64,000 bases of DNA from positions 1-64,000 of the forward strand of contig RXJR01000008.1 in assembly GCA_003963305.1 (NCBI GenBank). Direction: 5' to 3'. The stretch comes from Candidatus Melainabacteria bacterium (GTDB lineage: Bacteria; Cyanobacteriota; Vampirovibrionia; Obscuribacterales; Obscuribacteraceae). The first letter of the stretch is position 1, and every line of letters begins with the position of its first letter. The notes beneath the pieces are model-generated. The model ran no database searches. It had not been told where the DNA came from and worked only from the letters and a program-made list of their open reading frames with translations. Both the position numbers and the translations under genes were made by a program. Below, one piece after another: positions 35,848 to 44,306 of the stretch.

Positions 35848-36714
35848 ATGACAATTCTTGCAGCAAATTCAGTCGATTCCTGGGGGATCAATTTCAAAGA
35901 TTCTGTGCGCGTGCCAAAAGTTGCTAAACTCAGTGATTGCGCGGACTATGCAATTATTCTGGACGACCTTAATCAAGTGCAGACGCTGCGTTTGAGCACA
36001 GGCGAATGTTGGCGCGTGCCTGTTCGAGGCGGGGCCATGTGCATCGCCATTAGCGCGCAAGGGGAGTTTGCGGTAGCTTCGACTGATGGCACCATTCAGA
36101 GATTTGATCTGAGTTTGCCGACTATTTGTATCGGCAAAATAGCACTTTCTGCTGTCACCAGCCTCAGTTATGACCGTACCGGCACTATGCTGGTTGCAGC
36201 ACAAAATTCCGGGCAGGTCCTGATGTTCGATCTGGAGATTCGTCCGTTACCTTTGGTGATTGGCAAGTTCAGGGTCTCTGATGGCATGATCCCGGCGTTG
36301 GGCACGCGAGGTGACAGCATTTTCGGTGTGGATCGTCGCGGACGAATGTTTTGTTTGCGAAACCCACTGTCCGAGCCGCAGATTCTTTGGAATGGAGCTG
36401 CTCATTTCGATCTTGACTGTTACACAATGGCAGTTCATCCCTATCTCACTCGTCTTGCACTGGGCGGGTCAGGTCGTTACGTGCGCTGGTACAGCGCCGA
36501 CAATGTGGCTCCTACAATTCTCGCAACAGCGTTTTCGTATGTGCGAGATCTTGTTTTTTTGCCGGTACTGAATTTGCTCGCTGTGGTCGGTACCAACGGA
36601 CTGGAGGTTTGGAATCTCGACACAAATTCGCTTGTCTTGAATTGGAAAAGTTCGAAGGGAAGAATCATCGGTGTTTGTGAATTCGAAAATCGGTTGAGAG
36701 TTTTGTACGGTTAG
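35848..36714 (+). CDS. WD40-like beta-propeller protein
   Basis: A 288-residue protein made of repeated blades, e.g. AVASTDGTIQRFDLSLP, MLVAAQNSGQVLMFDLEI, RLALGGSGRYVRWYSAD and LAVVGTNGLEVWNLD, each ending in the WD40-like xxWxxD/xxFDL pattern. About six blades are visible. It probably serves as a protein-interaction platform; no signal peptide, so cytosolic. TTGGAGAAAACC precedes the ATG. The upstream dyad at 35756 suggests it shares regulation with the other genes carrying that element. Confidence 0.7.
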   Translation: MTILAANSVDSWGINFKDSVRVPKVAKLSDCADYAIILDDLNQVQTLRLSTGECWRVPVRGGAMCIAISAQGEFAVASTDGTIQRFDLSLPTICIGKIALSAVTSLSYDRTGTMLVAAQNSGQVLMFDLEIRPLPLVIGKFRVSDGMIPALGTRGDSIFGVDRRGRMFCLRNPLSEPQILWNGAAHFDLDCYTMAVHPYLTRLALGGSGRYVRWYSADNVAPTILATAFSYVRDLVFLPVLNLLAVVGTNGLEVWNLDTNSLVLNWKSSKGRIIGVCEFENRLRVLYG

Positions 36715-36744
36715 TGAACAAGTTTTTTACGTTTATTCGAAGAA

Positions 36745-36815
36745 GTTAGCGCAAGCCTTGCGGAGACTGGCGCACGATCTCTTTGCATCCCTCCGCAAGC
36801 TCCGCAAGCACTAAC
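36745..36815 (+). other. Hairpin with two alternative right arms
   Basis: CTTGCGGAG (36757-36765) can pair with either of two tandem CTCCGCAAG copies (36791-36799 and 36800-36808), and GTTAG pairs with CTAAC at the ends. It lies 30 bp beyond the WD40-like gene. No U-tract follows. Confidence 0.5.
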
Positions 36816-37182
36816 TTCCGCTCATATACGCGCCATGGCCAGGTCGTCCTTGGGCCTGGATTCATGCAGTTTCAATACTGGCCTAATGATCAAGAATAAT
36901 AAGCTGGTGTTTAGATCTAGTCTCTATGACAAGAGATGTGATCGCGCGACTTAATTATCAAGAAGTAAATCCGGTAGGTTTTAGCGTCACCTTCTTGCAA
37001 CTTCAGTAACCGACCCTCCAACCAGACCTTCAGCGTAAACATTCAGGCATTTCCCTCAGACACCAGCACGTGGTGCCGGGGGGTTTTGCTTGTCGCTGGG
37101 TTGGAAGCTGAGTTGCAAGTTTGGTGAGTCTACCAATCCTGGCGCAGGCTAACCCCTGTGCTCGTTTTGTCACGTGTCGTAA

Positions 37183-37196
37183 CACCGCATGCGGTG
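37183..37196 (+). promoter_or_regulatory. CACCGCATGCGGTG perfect palindrome
   Basis: A 14-bp palindrome 50 bp upstream of the first PepF gene; best-formed member of the leader dyad family. Confidence 0.6.
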
Positions 37197-37246
37197 CTGC
37201 GACTTGAAACCGGAATGAATTTCCGACTAACCGAAAGGATCTGACT

Positions 37247-39061
37247 ATGACGACTGCAAACAAGTCTCTGCCGCTTCGTTCCGAGGTTCCGGAGCACCTC
37301 ACCTGGGATCTCTCCACCGTCTACGCCAACGAGACCGACTGGGAAGCCGATTTCGCGCGTGCGCAGGGTTATCTCGAGAAGCTCGCCGCCTTCAAGGGGC
37401 GCATCCGCCGCTCCGGCAAGACGCTGCTCGCCTACTTCCGTCTCTCGGAGGAGTGCTCGCAGCTGGTCGGCAAGCTCGGGCTCTACGCCCATCTGCGCGC
37501 CGACGAAGACACCACCAACAGCAAGTACCAGGCGATGCAGACCCGTGTCGGCAAGCTCGGTACGAAGATCAGCGGCGCCACCTCGTGGTCGACGCCCGAG
37601 CTGCTCAGCATCAAGCCCGAGCGCCTCGAGCAGTTCATCGCCAGGACGCCGGGTCTGGAGCTGTACCGCTTCGACTTCGAAGAGCTGGCACGTGAGCGCG
37701 CTCACGTGCTCGCTCCCGAGCTCGAGAAGCTGCTCTCGCTCACGGGCGAGATCGGCGGCGGCGCTTCTTCCATCTTCGGCTCGCTCAACAACGCCGACCT
37801 GAAGCTGCCCACCATCAAGGACGAGAACGGCGAGGAGGTGCAGCTCACCAAGGGCAACTTCTCCACCTTCCTCGACAGCAAGGACCGCGCCGTGCGCAAG
37901 GCCGCCTACGAGGGCATGTTCGGCGCCTTCCGCGACCTCCGTCACACGCTCGCGTCGATCTACTCGGCGCACGTGAACATGGACATCTTCCGCACCCGCT
38001 CCCGCAACTACCCGAGCTGCATCGAGCGGGCGCTGTCGGGCATCAACGTGCCGACCTCGGTCTACGACACGCTGATCTCGACGGTGCACGACAACCTGCC
38101 GCTCTTCAACCGCTACCTGGAGCTGCGCAAGCGCATCCTGGGCGTGGACACGCTGGAGTGGTACGACCTCTACGTGCCGCTCGTCGACGGCGTGGACGAC
38201 AACATCACCTTCGAAGACGCGCAGGAGACGGTGCTCGCCGCCCTCGCGCCGCTGGGTGAGGCGTACGTCGCCAAGCTGCGGGAAGGCTTCGCGTCCCGCT
38301 GGGTGGACGTCGTCGAGAACAAGGGCAAGCGCGCCGGCGCCTACAGCTCGGGCACCTACGGCACCAACCCGTTCATCCTGATGAACTGGCAGGGCAAGAT
38401 CGACAGCATGTTCACGCTCGCTCACGAGGCGGGTCACAGCATGCACTCGTTCTACTCGCGCAGCACCCAGCCCTACACGTACAGCGGCTACACGCTGTTC
38501 GTCGCCGAGGTGGCCTCCACCACCAACGAGGCGCTCCTGGCCGACTACCTGCTCAAGCGCACCACCGACCCGCGCATGCGCCTGTACATCATCAACCAGC
38601 AGCTCGAGGCGATTCGCGGCACCCTCGTGCGGCAGACCATGTTCGCCGAGTTCGAGCGTGACGCTCACGCCCTCGCCGAGTCCGGCACGCCGCTCACCCC
38701 GGATGTGCTGGGCGGCATCCACAAGAAGCTGAACGAGAAGTACTACGGTGCGGTCATGCACGTCGACGACCTGCTCGAGGTCGAGTGGTCGCGCATCCCG
38801 CACTTCTACCGCAGCTTCTACGTCTACCAGTACGCGACGGGCATCTCGGCTGCCACCGCCCTGTCGCGCGGCATCCTGCACGAGGGCGCGCCGGCCGTGG
38901 AGCGTTACCTGACGTTCCTCAAGAGCGGCTCGTCCGACTACAGCATCAACCTCCTGCAGAAGGCGGGTGTGGACCTCTCCACGCCGGCTCCGATCCAGGC
39001 GGCGTTCGATTCCTTCGCCGAATACCTCGCCCTCTTCGAGGCGGAATTCGCGCGTCTGTAA
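37247..39061 (+). CDS. pepF: M3 family oligoendopeptidase F, copy 1
   Basis: A 604-residue zinc oligopeptidase. The active site is HEAGH with His393, Glu394 and His397, followed by an EVASTTNEALL helix supplying the third ligand. The SNVYDTLI-type helix and the C-terminal YATGISAATALSRGIL segment are typical of PepF. It degrades cytosolic or imported peptides of roughly 7-17 residues. GAAAGGATCTGAC precedes the ATG. GC is far above the flanks and codons are heavily GC-ending, matching other presumed high-expression genes. A second, clearly related copy follows 94 bp downstream. Confidence 0.93.
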   Translation: MTTANKSLPLRSEVPEHLTWDLSTVYANETDWEADFARAQGYLEKLAAFKGRIRRSGKTLLAYFRLSEECSQLVGKLGLYAHLRADEDTTNSKYQAMQTRVGKLGTKISGATSWSTPELLSIKPERLEQFIARTPGLELYRFDFEELARERAHVLAPELEKLLSLTGEIGGGASSIFGSLNNADLKLPTIKDENGEEVQLTKGNFSTFLDSKDRAVRKAAYEGMFGAFRDLRHTLASIYSAHVNMDIFRTRSRNYPSCIERALSGINVPTSVYDTLISTVHDNLPLFNRYLELRKRILGVDTLEWYDLYVPLVDGVDDNITFEDAQETVLAALAPLGEAYVAKLREGFASRWVDVVENKGKRAGAYSSGTYGTNPFILMNWQGKIDSMFTLAHEAGHSMHSFYSRSTQPYTYSGYTLFVAEVASTTNEALLADYLLKRTTDPRMRLYIINQQLEAIRGTLVRQTMFAEFERDAHALAESGTPLTPDVLGGIHKKLNEKYYGAVMHVDDLLEVEWSRIPHFYRSFYVYQYATGISAATALSRGILHEGAPAVERYLTFLKSGSSDYSINLLQKAGVDLSTPAPIQAAFDSFAEYLALFEAEFARL

Positions 39062-39072
39062 GCAACCCAACC

Positions 39073-39119
39073 CTCGGGATGCGAGCGTGCTTCGTGGCAC
39101 GTTTCGCATCCCGAGTTTC
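39073..39119 (+). terminator. Terminator between the two PepF genes
   Basis: CTCGGGATGCGA and TCGCATCCCGAG form a 12-bp stem with an inner CGTGC/GCACG stem, followed by GTTTCT. It is likely to reduce read-through into copy 2. Confidence 0.7.
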
Positions 39120-39125
39120 TCAACA

Positions 39126-39141
39126 GCACCATACGTGGTGC
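39126..39141 (+). promoter_or_regulatory. GCACCA-UACG-TGGTGC leader hairpin
   Basis: A 6-bp stem with a UACG tetraloop (UNCG class) ends 14 nt before the ATG of PepF copy 2 and abuts the GGGAGG ribosome binding site. Confidence 0.65.
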
Positions 39142-39155
39142 GGGAGGATTCTGAT

Positions 39156-40973
39156 ATGACGGAAACAACCAACACCCCTCCGGCTCGTGCCGACCTTCCG
39201 GTCGAGCTGACCTGGGATCTGACGACTATCTTCGCGACCACGGCTGACTGGGAAGCCGCGTTCGCCCTTGCTTCCACCTACCCGGAGAAGCTCGCTTCCT
39301 ACAAGGGGCGTGTGCGCCGCTCGGCTCGTCTCCTGGCCGAATACCTCGGTCTGAACGACGAAGCGTTCAAGCTGCTGCACAAGCTCTACGTCTACGCCAG
39401 CATGAGCAGCGACCAGGACACCACCGTGAGCGCTCCCAAGGCGCTCAAGGAGCGGGTTCTGAAGCTGTGGAGCGATACCTCGGCGGCCACTTCGTTCTAC
39501 CTGCCCGAGGTGCTCTCCATCAAGCCGGAGCGTCTGGCCAGGTTCATCGCCAGCTCGAAGGCTCTGCAGGCTCGCCAGCACGAGTTCGACGAGATCAACC
39601 GCGGGCGTGCCCATGTGCGGTCGCATGAGGTGCAGGAACTGCTGGCCACTTCGCAGATCATCGGCCAGGGCCCTGACACCATCTACAGTGCGCTCGCCTA
39701 CGCCGACCTGGTTCTGCCCATGATCAAGGGCGACGATGGGCAGGAAGTGCGGCTCACCGAAGACAACTACGGACTCTTCCTGGACAGCAAGAACCGCGAT
39801 GTGCGGCGCGCTGCCTTCGAGGCCATGTTCGGCACGTACCGCGGGCTGCGCAACACCGTGGCTGCGATGTACGCCGCTCAGGTGAACGTCGACATCTTCA
39901 GGGCACGCTCGGCTAAGCATGCAGGCTCGCTGGCGCAGGCGCTGCACGGCACCAACGTGCCGATGAGCGTCTACGACTCGCTGGTCGACACGGTGCACGC
40001 CAACCTGCCCCTGTTGCATCGCTACCTGGATGTGCGCAAGCGCATTCTCGGTGTCGACGAGCTGCACATGTACGACCTCTACGTGCCGCTGCTCGGCGAG
40101 GTCGACGACAAGATCGCCTACGCCGATGCGCAGGAGACGGTGCTGGCCGCTCTCGCGCCCCTCGGCGAAGAGTACGTCAATGCGTTGCGGGAAGGCTTCG
40201 CGGCGCGTTGGGTCGACGTCATGCCGAACAAGGGCAAGGCCGGCGGGGCTTACAGTGGTGGCGCCTACACCACTAACCCGTTCATCTTGCTCAACTGGCA
40301 GGGCAACATCGACTCGATGTTCACGCTGGCGCACGAGGCGGGGCACTCGATGCACTCGCTCTACACGCGGCGCACTCAGCCATTCCACTACGGCGATTAC
40401 ACGATGTTCGTCGCCGAAGTCGCTTCCACGACCAACGAGGCTTTGCTGGCGCACTACCTGCTCAGCAAGACCACCGACCCGCAGATGCGGCTATACATCA
40501 TCAACTCGCAGCTCGAGGGAATTCGTACCACCCTCATCCGCCAGACGCTGTTTGCCGAATTCGAACGCGAAGCGCATGCTCGCGCCGAAGCCGGTGAGCC
40601 GCTGACGCCGGATCTGCTCTGCGAGATTCACAAGGCGTTGAACGAGAAGTACTACGGGGCCGCGGTCAAGGTCGACGACCTGATCGAGATCGAGTGGGCG
40701 CGGATTCCGCACTTCTACAACTCCTTCTACGTCTATCAGTACGCCACCGGCATCTCCTCCGCCACTGCTCTGGCTCGCCAGATTCTGACGGAGGGGAAAC
40801 CGGCGGTTGAGCGTTACCTGAACTTCCTCAAGGGCGGCTCTTCGGACTACAGCATCAACCTGCTCAAGGGAGCTGGTGTGGACCTCTCCACGCCGGCGCC
40901 CATCCAGGCGGCGTTCGATGCCTTCGCCGAATACCTGACGCTCTTCGAGAAGGAGTATGCACAGCTGGCGTAG
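39156..40973 (+). CDS. pepF: M3 family oligoendopeptidase F, copy 2
   Basis: A 605-residue paralog of the preceding gene, co-linear through its length (for example LTWDLTTIFATTADWEAAFA against LTWDLSTVYANETDWEADFA). The zinc site is identical and at the same position: His393, Glu394, His397. The substrate-contacting regions differ moderately, so the copies may have different peptide preferences. GGGAGGATTC precedes the ATG. A terminator follows the first copy, so this gene may have its own promoter or rely on read-through. Confidence 0.93.
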   Translation: MTETTNTPPARADLPVELTWDLTTIFATTADWEAAFALASTYPEKLASYKGRVRRSARLLAEYLGLNDEAFKLLHKLYVYASMSSDQDTTVSAPKALKERVLKLWSDTSAATSFYLPEVLSIKPERLARFIASSKALQARQHEFDEINRGRAHVRSHEVQELLATSQIIGQGPDTIYSALAYADLVLPMIKGDDGQEVRLTEDNYGLFLDSKNRDVRRAAFEAMFGTYRGLRNTVAAMYAAQVNVDIFRARSAKHAGSLAQALHGTNVPMSVYDSLVDTVHANLPLLHRYLDVRKRILGVDELHMYDLYVPLLGEVDDKIAYADAQETVLAALAPLGEEYVNALREGFAARWVDVMPNKGKAGGAYSGGAYTTNPFILLNWQGNIDSMFTLAHEAGHSMHSLYTRRTQPFHYGDYTMFVAEVASTTNEALLAHYLLSKTTDPQMRLYIINSQLEGIRTTLIRQTLFAEFEREAHARAEAGEPLTPDLLCEIHKALNEKYYGAAVKVDDLIEIEWARIPHFYNSFYVYQYATGISSATALARQILTEGKPAVERYLNFLKGGSSDYSINLLKGAGVDLSTPAPIQAAFDAFAEYLTLFEKEYAQLA

Positions 40974-41017
40974 GCTTTCGGCGGCGTCGCAAGACAGTCG
41001 CTGAATGTTCCTACGTT

Positions 41018-41045
41018 GAGGAGGGCCGCCCTCTGGCCCTCCTTT
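41018..41045 (+). terminator. Terminator of PepF copy 2
   Basis: GGAGGGCC and GGCCCTCC pair around a 7-nt loop, followed by TTTC. Confidence 0.7.
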
Positions 41046-41095
41046 CTGGCTGCGCAGTTGCGGCTTGCACAGGGGTCTCACGTGTAAGTCGCGCG

Positions 41096-41111
41096 ACCAG
41101 TGAAAACTGGT
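41096..41111 (+). promoter_or_regulatory. ACCAGT-GAAA-ACTGGT leader hairpin
   Basis: A 6-bp stem with a GAAA (GNRA) tetraloop, 77 nt upstream of the zinc-ribbon gene. A second hairpin, CCTCTCC/GGAGAGG, lies at about 41134-41158 and hides a Shine-Dalgarno-like GGAG. Confidence 0.5.
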
Positions 41112-41187
41112 GCTTTGAGTCGAATTAACGGGATGCCTCTCCCCGTAAGAAGGAGAGGGCGTTTCGACAAAAAGAGGGCCCAAAACT

Positions 41188-41490
41188 ATGAACGCAATCG
41201 TCAAATGCACCAACTGTGAGCGGAGCTACGCTCCTCTCGCGCACAACTCCTCCTGCCCGCACTGCGGGCTGGGTGGGGTGAGCTCTTCGCAGCTGCCCAA
41301 GGTGCGCGTCACCTGCCGGCACTGCAGCAAGACGACCTTCCGGGTTTCGGCCAACTGGCCGTGCCCGGCTTGCAACATGACCGAAAACGCCAGCTACGGC
41401 ATCGCCGGGCAGAAAGTGCGTTGCTGCCACTGCGAGCAGGAGTTCGCTCCTCTCTCGGCGGACGCGACTTGCCCCCGCTGCGGTAAGTAA
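41188..41490 (+). CDS. Triple zinc-ribbon protein
   Basis: A 100-residue protein with three zinc-ribbon modules: CTNC...CPHC, CRHC...CPAC and CCHC...CPRC. Each consists of two CxxC knuckles about 13-15 residues apart. The first and third share SYAPL/EFAPLS..A(T/S)CPxCG, indicating internal duplication. Such proteins bind nucleic acid or proteins through zinc ribbons; the partner is not known. AGAGGGCC precedes the ATG. It sits between terminators, so it is transcribed alone, from a leader with two hairpins. Confidence 0.75.
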   Translation: MNAIVKCTNCERSYAPLAHNSSCPHCGLGGVSSSQLPKVRVTCRHCSKTTFRVSANWPCPACNMTENASYGIAGQKVRCCHCEQEFAPLSADATCPRCGK

Positions 41491-41496
41491 GGGCGT

Positions 41497-41520
41497 GGTC
41501 GGCATGCCGACCCGTTTTTT
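41497..41520 (+). terminator. Terminator of the zinc-ribbon gene
   Basis: The perfect palindrome GGTCGGCATGCCGACC is followed by CGTTTTTT, seven bases after the stop codon. Confidence 0.85.
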
Positions 41521-41529
41521 AGTGACTTT

Positions 41530-41588
41530 GTTGACCCGGGCGAGGCAATGGCGCGCAAGCGTCTTCCTTGCCCGGGCAACGTATTTTT
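41530..41588 (+). promoter_or_regulatory. Attenuator-like hairpin ahead of ptrB
   Basis: GTTGACCCGGGCGAGG and CCTTGCCCGGGCAAC pair with one mismatch and are followed by GTATTTTTG. It lies between the zinc-ribbon terminator and ptrB, so it is either a second terminator or an attenuator in the ptrB leader. Confidence 0.55.
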
Positions 41589-41619
41589 GAGCTTTCCTGT
41601 GTTAGGAGCAGGATAGGAT

Positions 41620-43722
41620 ATGACGATGAATCGCAAAGACGAAGCGCCTCTTGCGCCAGTGGCGACGAGGCGTACAACCAGTTTGAATATCCATGGCGTA
41701 ACTCTGACCGATGACTACGGTTGGCTGCGCATGCGAGATCTCGAGCAACCCGATGCGGAAGTGCTCGCGCATCTCAAGGCTGAGAATGCCTACGCTCAGG
41801 CGATGATGGCTCACACCGGCGGTCTGCAGAGCAATCTGCTGGCCGAGTTCGAGTCTCGTCCCGATGAATTCCTCAACAGCGCTCCTGTGCAAGAGGGGCG
41901 CTACGACTACTGGGAGCGCATCGCCGAAGGCGCCCAGTACAAGACCCTTTTCCGTCGCCGTCGCGTCGCAGGCGCTGCCGATGAGGTGGTGCTCGACCTC
42001 AACGAGTTGGCGAAGGGATACAAGTTCCTGGAGTTGGCTGCGGTCAGCTACAGCGACAGCGGCAACTTCGTGGCCTACACCGTCGACACCAACGGTTACG
42101 GACAGAACACGCTTTTCGTCAAGAATCTGCTCACCGGCAAAACCGGGCCGGCACTGGCAGAGCGCGTCACCGGGTTGGTCTGGGCGTCCGACAATCGCAC
42201 GCTCTTCTACACCACCGAAGACGAGACAACGAAGCGCTCCAACAAGCTGTTTCGCCTGCGGCGCAACGGCAAACGACCTGTCTTCCTGCTTGAAGAGACC
42301 GACGAGCTGTTCAATCTGAACGTCAGTCGCTCGCGGGATGGCAAGGTCATCTTCGCTGAATCAACCAGCTACGAAGCGACGGAGTATCGCTACCTGGACG
42401 CGGCTTCTCCGACGGGCGTGTTCAAGCTTGTGGCGAAGCGGCAGCAGGGGCATCGCTACTACGTCGAGCACTACGGCAGGCGCTTCTACATTCGCACCAA
42501 TGATGGTGCCAAGAATTTCCGTCTCATCTCCACTCCGGTTTCGCGGCCGGGGCGGATCAACTGGCGGGAAGAGATCGCTCATCGTTCCGACGTGCTGCTC
42601 GAAGAGGTCGTATTCTTCAGCCGGCACATGGTCGTGTTCGAGCGTGAAAACGGTCTGCCGAAGGTGAACGTCGTGGAGCCGGGTACGGGCAATGCTCGCT
42701 ATCTCGAATTCCCCGAGTCCATCTACAGCGTAGGCAGTCTGGATGACCCGGAGCTGTTCCACAATCTCAATCGCGAGTTCGACAGCAAGGTTCTCCGGCT
42801 TCGCTACGACTCGTTCTCAACGCCGCCCACCGTGTTCGACTATGACATGGAGAGCGGTGGACGGCAGGTGGTCGAGGCGCTTTCGGTGCCTGGATACGAT
42901 GGCTCGCAGTATCACAGCGAGATCGTCTACGCCACCGCTCGCGATGGCGTCAAGGTGCCCATCCTGCTTGCCTGGAAGGGTGAGCTCGTCAAGGACGGCA
43001 GCCGCCCTCTCTATCTCTATGGCTACGGCGCCTACGGGATGTGTGCGCTCTGGGCGGGGCAGTTCCGCATGTCGCGGCTGAGCCTGCTCGACCGCGGCGT
43101 GGTCTTCGCTTGTGCTTACATTCGTGGCGGCGGCGAGCTGGGCGAACCCTGGCACGAAGCCGGCAAGATGCTGAACAAGATGAACACCTTCACCGACTTC
43201 ATCGATTGTGCCGATCACCTGATTGCCGAGAAATACGGCACGCGTGAGCGGTTTGTGATCGAGGGTCGCAGTGCCGGTGGATTGCTCATGGGTGTGGTCG
43301 TCAACCTGCGACCCGACCTGTGCAAGGCTGCCGTCATGGGCGTGCCCTTCGTCGACGTGATCAACACGATGCTCGACGACAGTCTGCCGCTCACAGCTGG
43401 TGAGTTCCTCGAGTGGGGCAATCCGAAGGACCCTGAGTTCTTCCGGTACATGCTCTCGTACTCGCCCTACGACAACGTCCGCGCTCAGGACTATCCGACT
43501 CTGCTCATCCACTCGGCTCTGCGCGACAACGCTGTGCCGTACTGGGAGCCGGCCAAGATCGCGGCCAAGCTGCGTGCCATGAAGACTGACAGCAACCCGC
43601 TCATCTTCAAGATTCTTCTGGAAGGTGGCGGACATGCAGGTCTTTCCGCACGCACCGATAAGTTGAAGGAAGAGGCTTTCCGCTTCGCCTTCATTCTCGA
43701 CCAGCTCGGCATCAAGAGTTGA
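41620..43722 (+). CDS. ptrB: Oligopeptidase B (protease II), S9 family
   Basis: A 700-residue prolyl-oligopeptidase-fold enzyme. The N-terminal DDYGWLRMRDLEQPDAEVLAHLKAENAY segment is typical of PtrB. A seven-bladed propeller follows, then the alpha/beta-hydrolase domain with RGGGELGEPWHEAGKM, nucleophile Ser551 in EGRSAGGLLMG, and His672 in GGGHAGL. Oligopeptidase B cleaves small peptides after Arg or Lys and is cytosolic. GTTAGGAGCAGG precedes the ATG. It complements the two PepF peptidases upstream in peptide breakdown. Codon bias resembles that of the PepF genes. Confidence 0.9.
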   Translation: MTMNRKDEAPLAPVATRRTTSLNIHGVTLTDDYGWLRMRDLEQPDAEVLAHLKAENAYAQAMMAHTGGLQSNLLAEFESRPDEFLNSAPVQEGRYDYWERIAEGAQYKTLFRRRRVAGAADEVVLDLNELAKGYKFLELAAVSYSDSGNFVAYTVDTNGYGQNTLFVKNLLTGKTGPALAERVTGLVWASDNRTLFYTTEDETTKRSNKLFRLRRNGKRPVFLLEETDELFNLNVSRSRDGKVIFAESTSYEATEYRYLDAASPTGVFKLVAKRQQGHRYYVEHYGRRFYIRTNDGAKNFRLISTPVSRPGRINWREEIAHRSDVLLEEVVFFSRHMVVFERENGLPKVNVVEPGTGNARYLEFPESIYSVGSLDDPELFHNLNREFDSKVLRLRYDSFSTPPTVFDYDMESGGRQVVEALSVPGYDGSQYHSEIVYATARDGVKVPILLAWKGELVKDGSRPLYLYGYGAYGMCALWAGQFRMSRLSLLDRGVVFACAYIRGGGELGEPWHEAGKMLNKMNTFTDFIDCADHLIAEKYGTRERFVIEGRSAGGLLMGVVVNLRPDLCKAAVMGVPFVDVINTMLDDSLPLTAGEFLEWGNPKDPEFFRYMLSYSPYDNVRAQDYPTLLIHSALRDNAVPYWEPAKIAAKLRAMKTDSNPLIFKILLEGGGHAGLSARTDKLKEEAFRFAFILDQLGIKS

Positions 43723-43738
43723 TCGCAGTTGCAGGCAG

Positions 43739-43792
43739 GGAGTCCCGGCTTTTGTCATCGATTTCGATGACGAGGCCGGGCTCCTTTTTTTT
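43739..43792 (+). terminator. Terminator of ptrB
   Basis: GGAGTCCCGGC pairs with GCCGGGCTCC; an inner stem GTCATCGA/TCGATGAC extends it; eight T follow. Confidence 0.9.
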
Positions 43793-44306
43793 GCTTTTGC
43801 TACTATTTAATATCGTGTATAGCATCCAGGCTCGACCTTTAAGGTGTGACTTGTCGCCAGGCATAAGCTATCGCGAGGCTACCCCAAATATCTAGCCTCT
43901 TTGCAACCCGCGCTGATTGCGCAAACCATCTGGAAAACGTCATTAACCTGTAGCTGTGCGAGCCGCGCTAGCACCTGAAGAACGGCATTTCGAGTTTTCG
44001 CTTCGCTAGCCCTGCAAAAGTCGGTGGCGGGATCAAAATAAATGTCGATCCGGTTTGCCATTCGGGCTTTGGATGTTGTAAAGATGAAGTATCTATGCCC
44101 AATTCATATTTTCTCGGAGCCAACCCACAGAAAACTTCTGCGAGTTAATGCCCACGCCCAGAGCAGCCATTCGTGACCGTTTCTAAGACGTGAGTGCCGA
44201 GCCGACTTGATGCAGAGCATAGATTTTCTATCCGATCCGTTCCTACGTCCATTACCCGAGAGGGGTGATTCGACGCATACGGGGTGACGAAGGAAAGGAG
44301 ATCGCC
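43793..44306. other. Intergenic region with one doubtful ORF
   Basis: Apart from a weak 60-residue minus-strand ORF, no feature is visible. The leader of the octad-repeat gene contains GCATACGGGGTG at about 44276, a loose match to the leader dyad. Confidence 0.4.
43879..44061 (-). CDS. Doubtful 60-residue ORF
   Basis: The product begins MANRIDIYFDPATDF and has a helical Ala/Leu/Gln-rich middle. It has no clear ribosome binding site and no family. It is listed because it fills an otherwise empty region and has protein-like composition. Confidence 0.25.
   Translation of the reverse strand: MANRIDIYFDPATDFCRASEAKTRNAVLQVLARLAQLQVNDVFQMVCAISAGCKEARYLG

Larger units (their letters stand above)
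36715..37246. other. Intergenic region with two structural elements
   Basis: It contains a long imperfect hairpin (36745-36815) and, further on, dyad variants CACCAGCACGTGGTG near 37060 and CACCGCATGCGGTG at 37183. No ORF is seen. Confidence 0.45.

Noticed and set aside
37130..39277. Long minus-strand ORF opposite pepF copy 1
   Set aside because: Antisense shadow of a GC-rich gene with an intact HEAGH peptidase site; composition is Arg/Gly/Val-rich without motifs.
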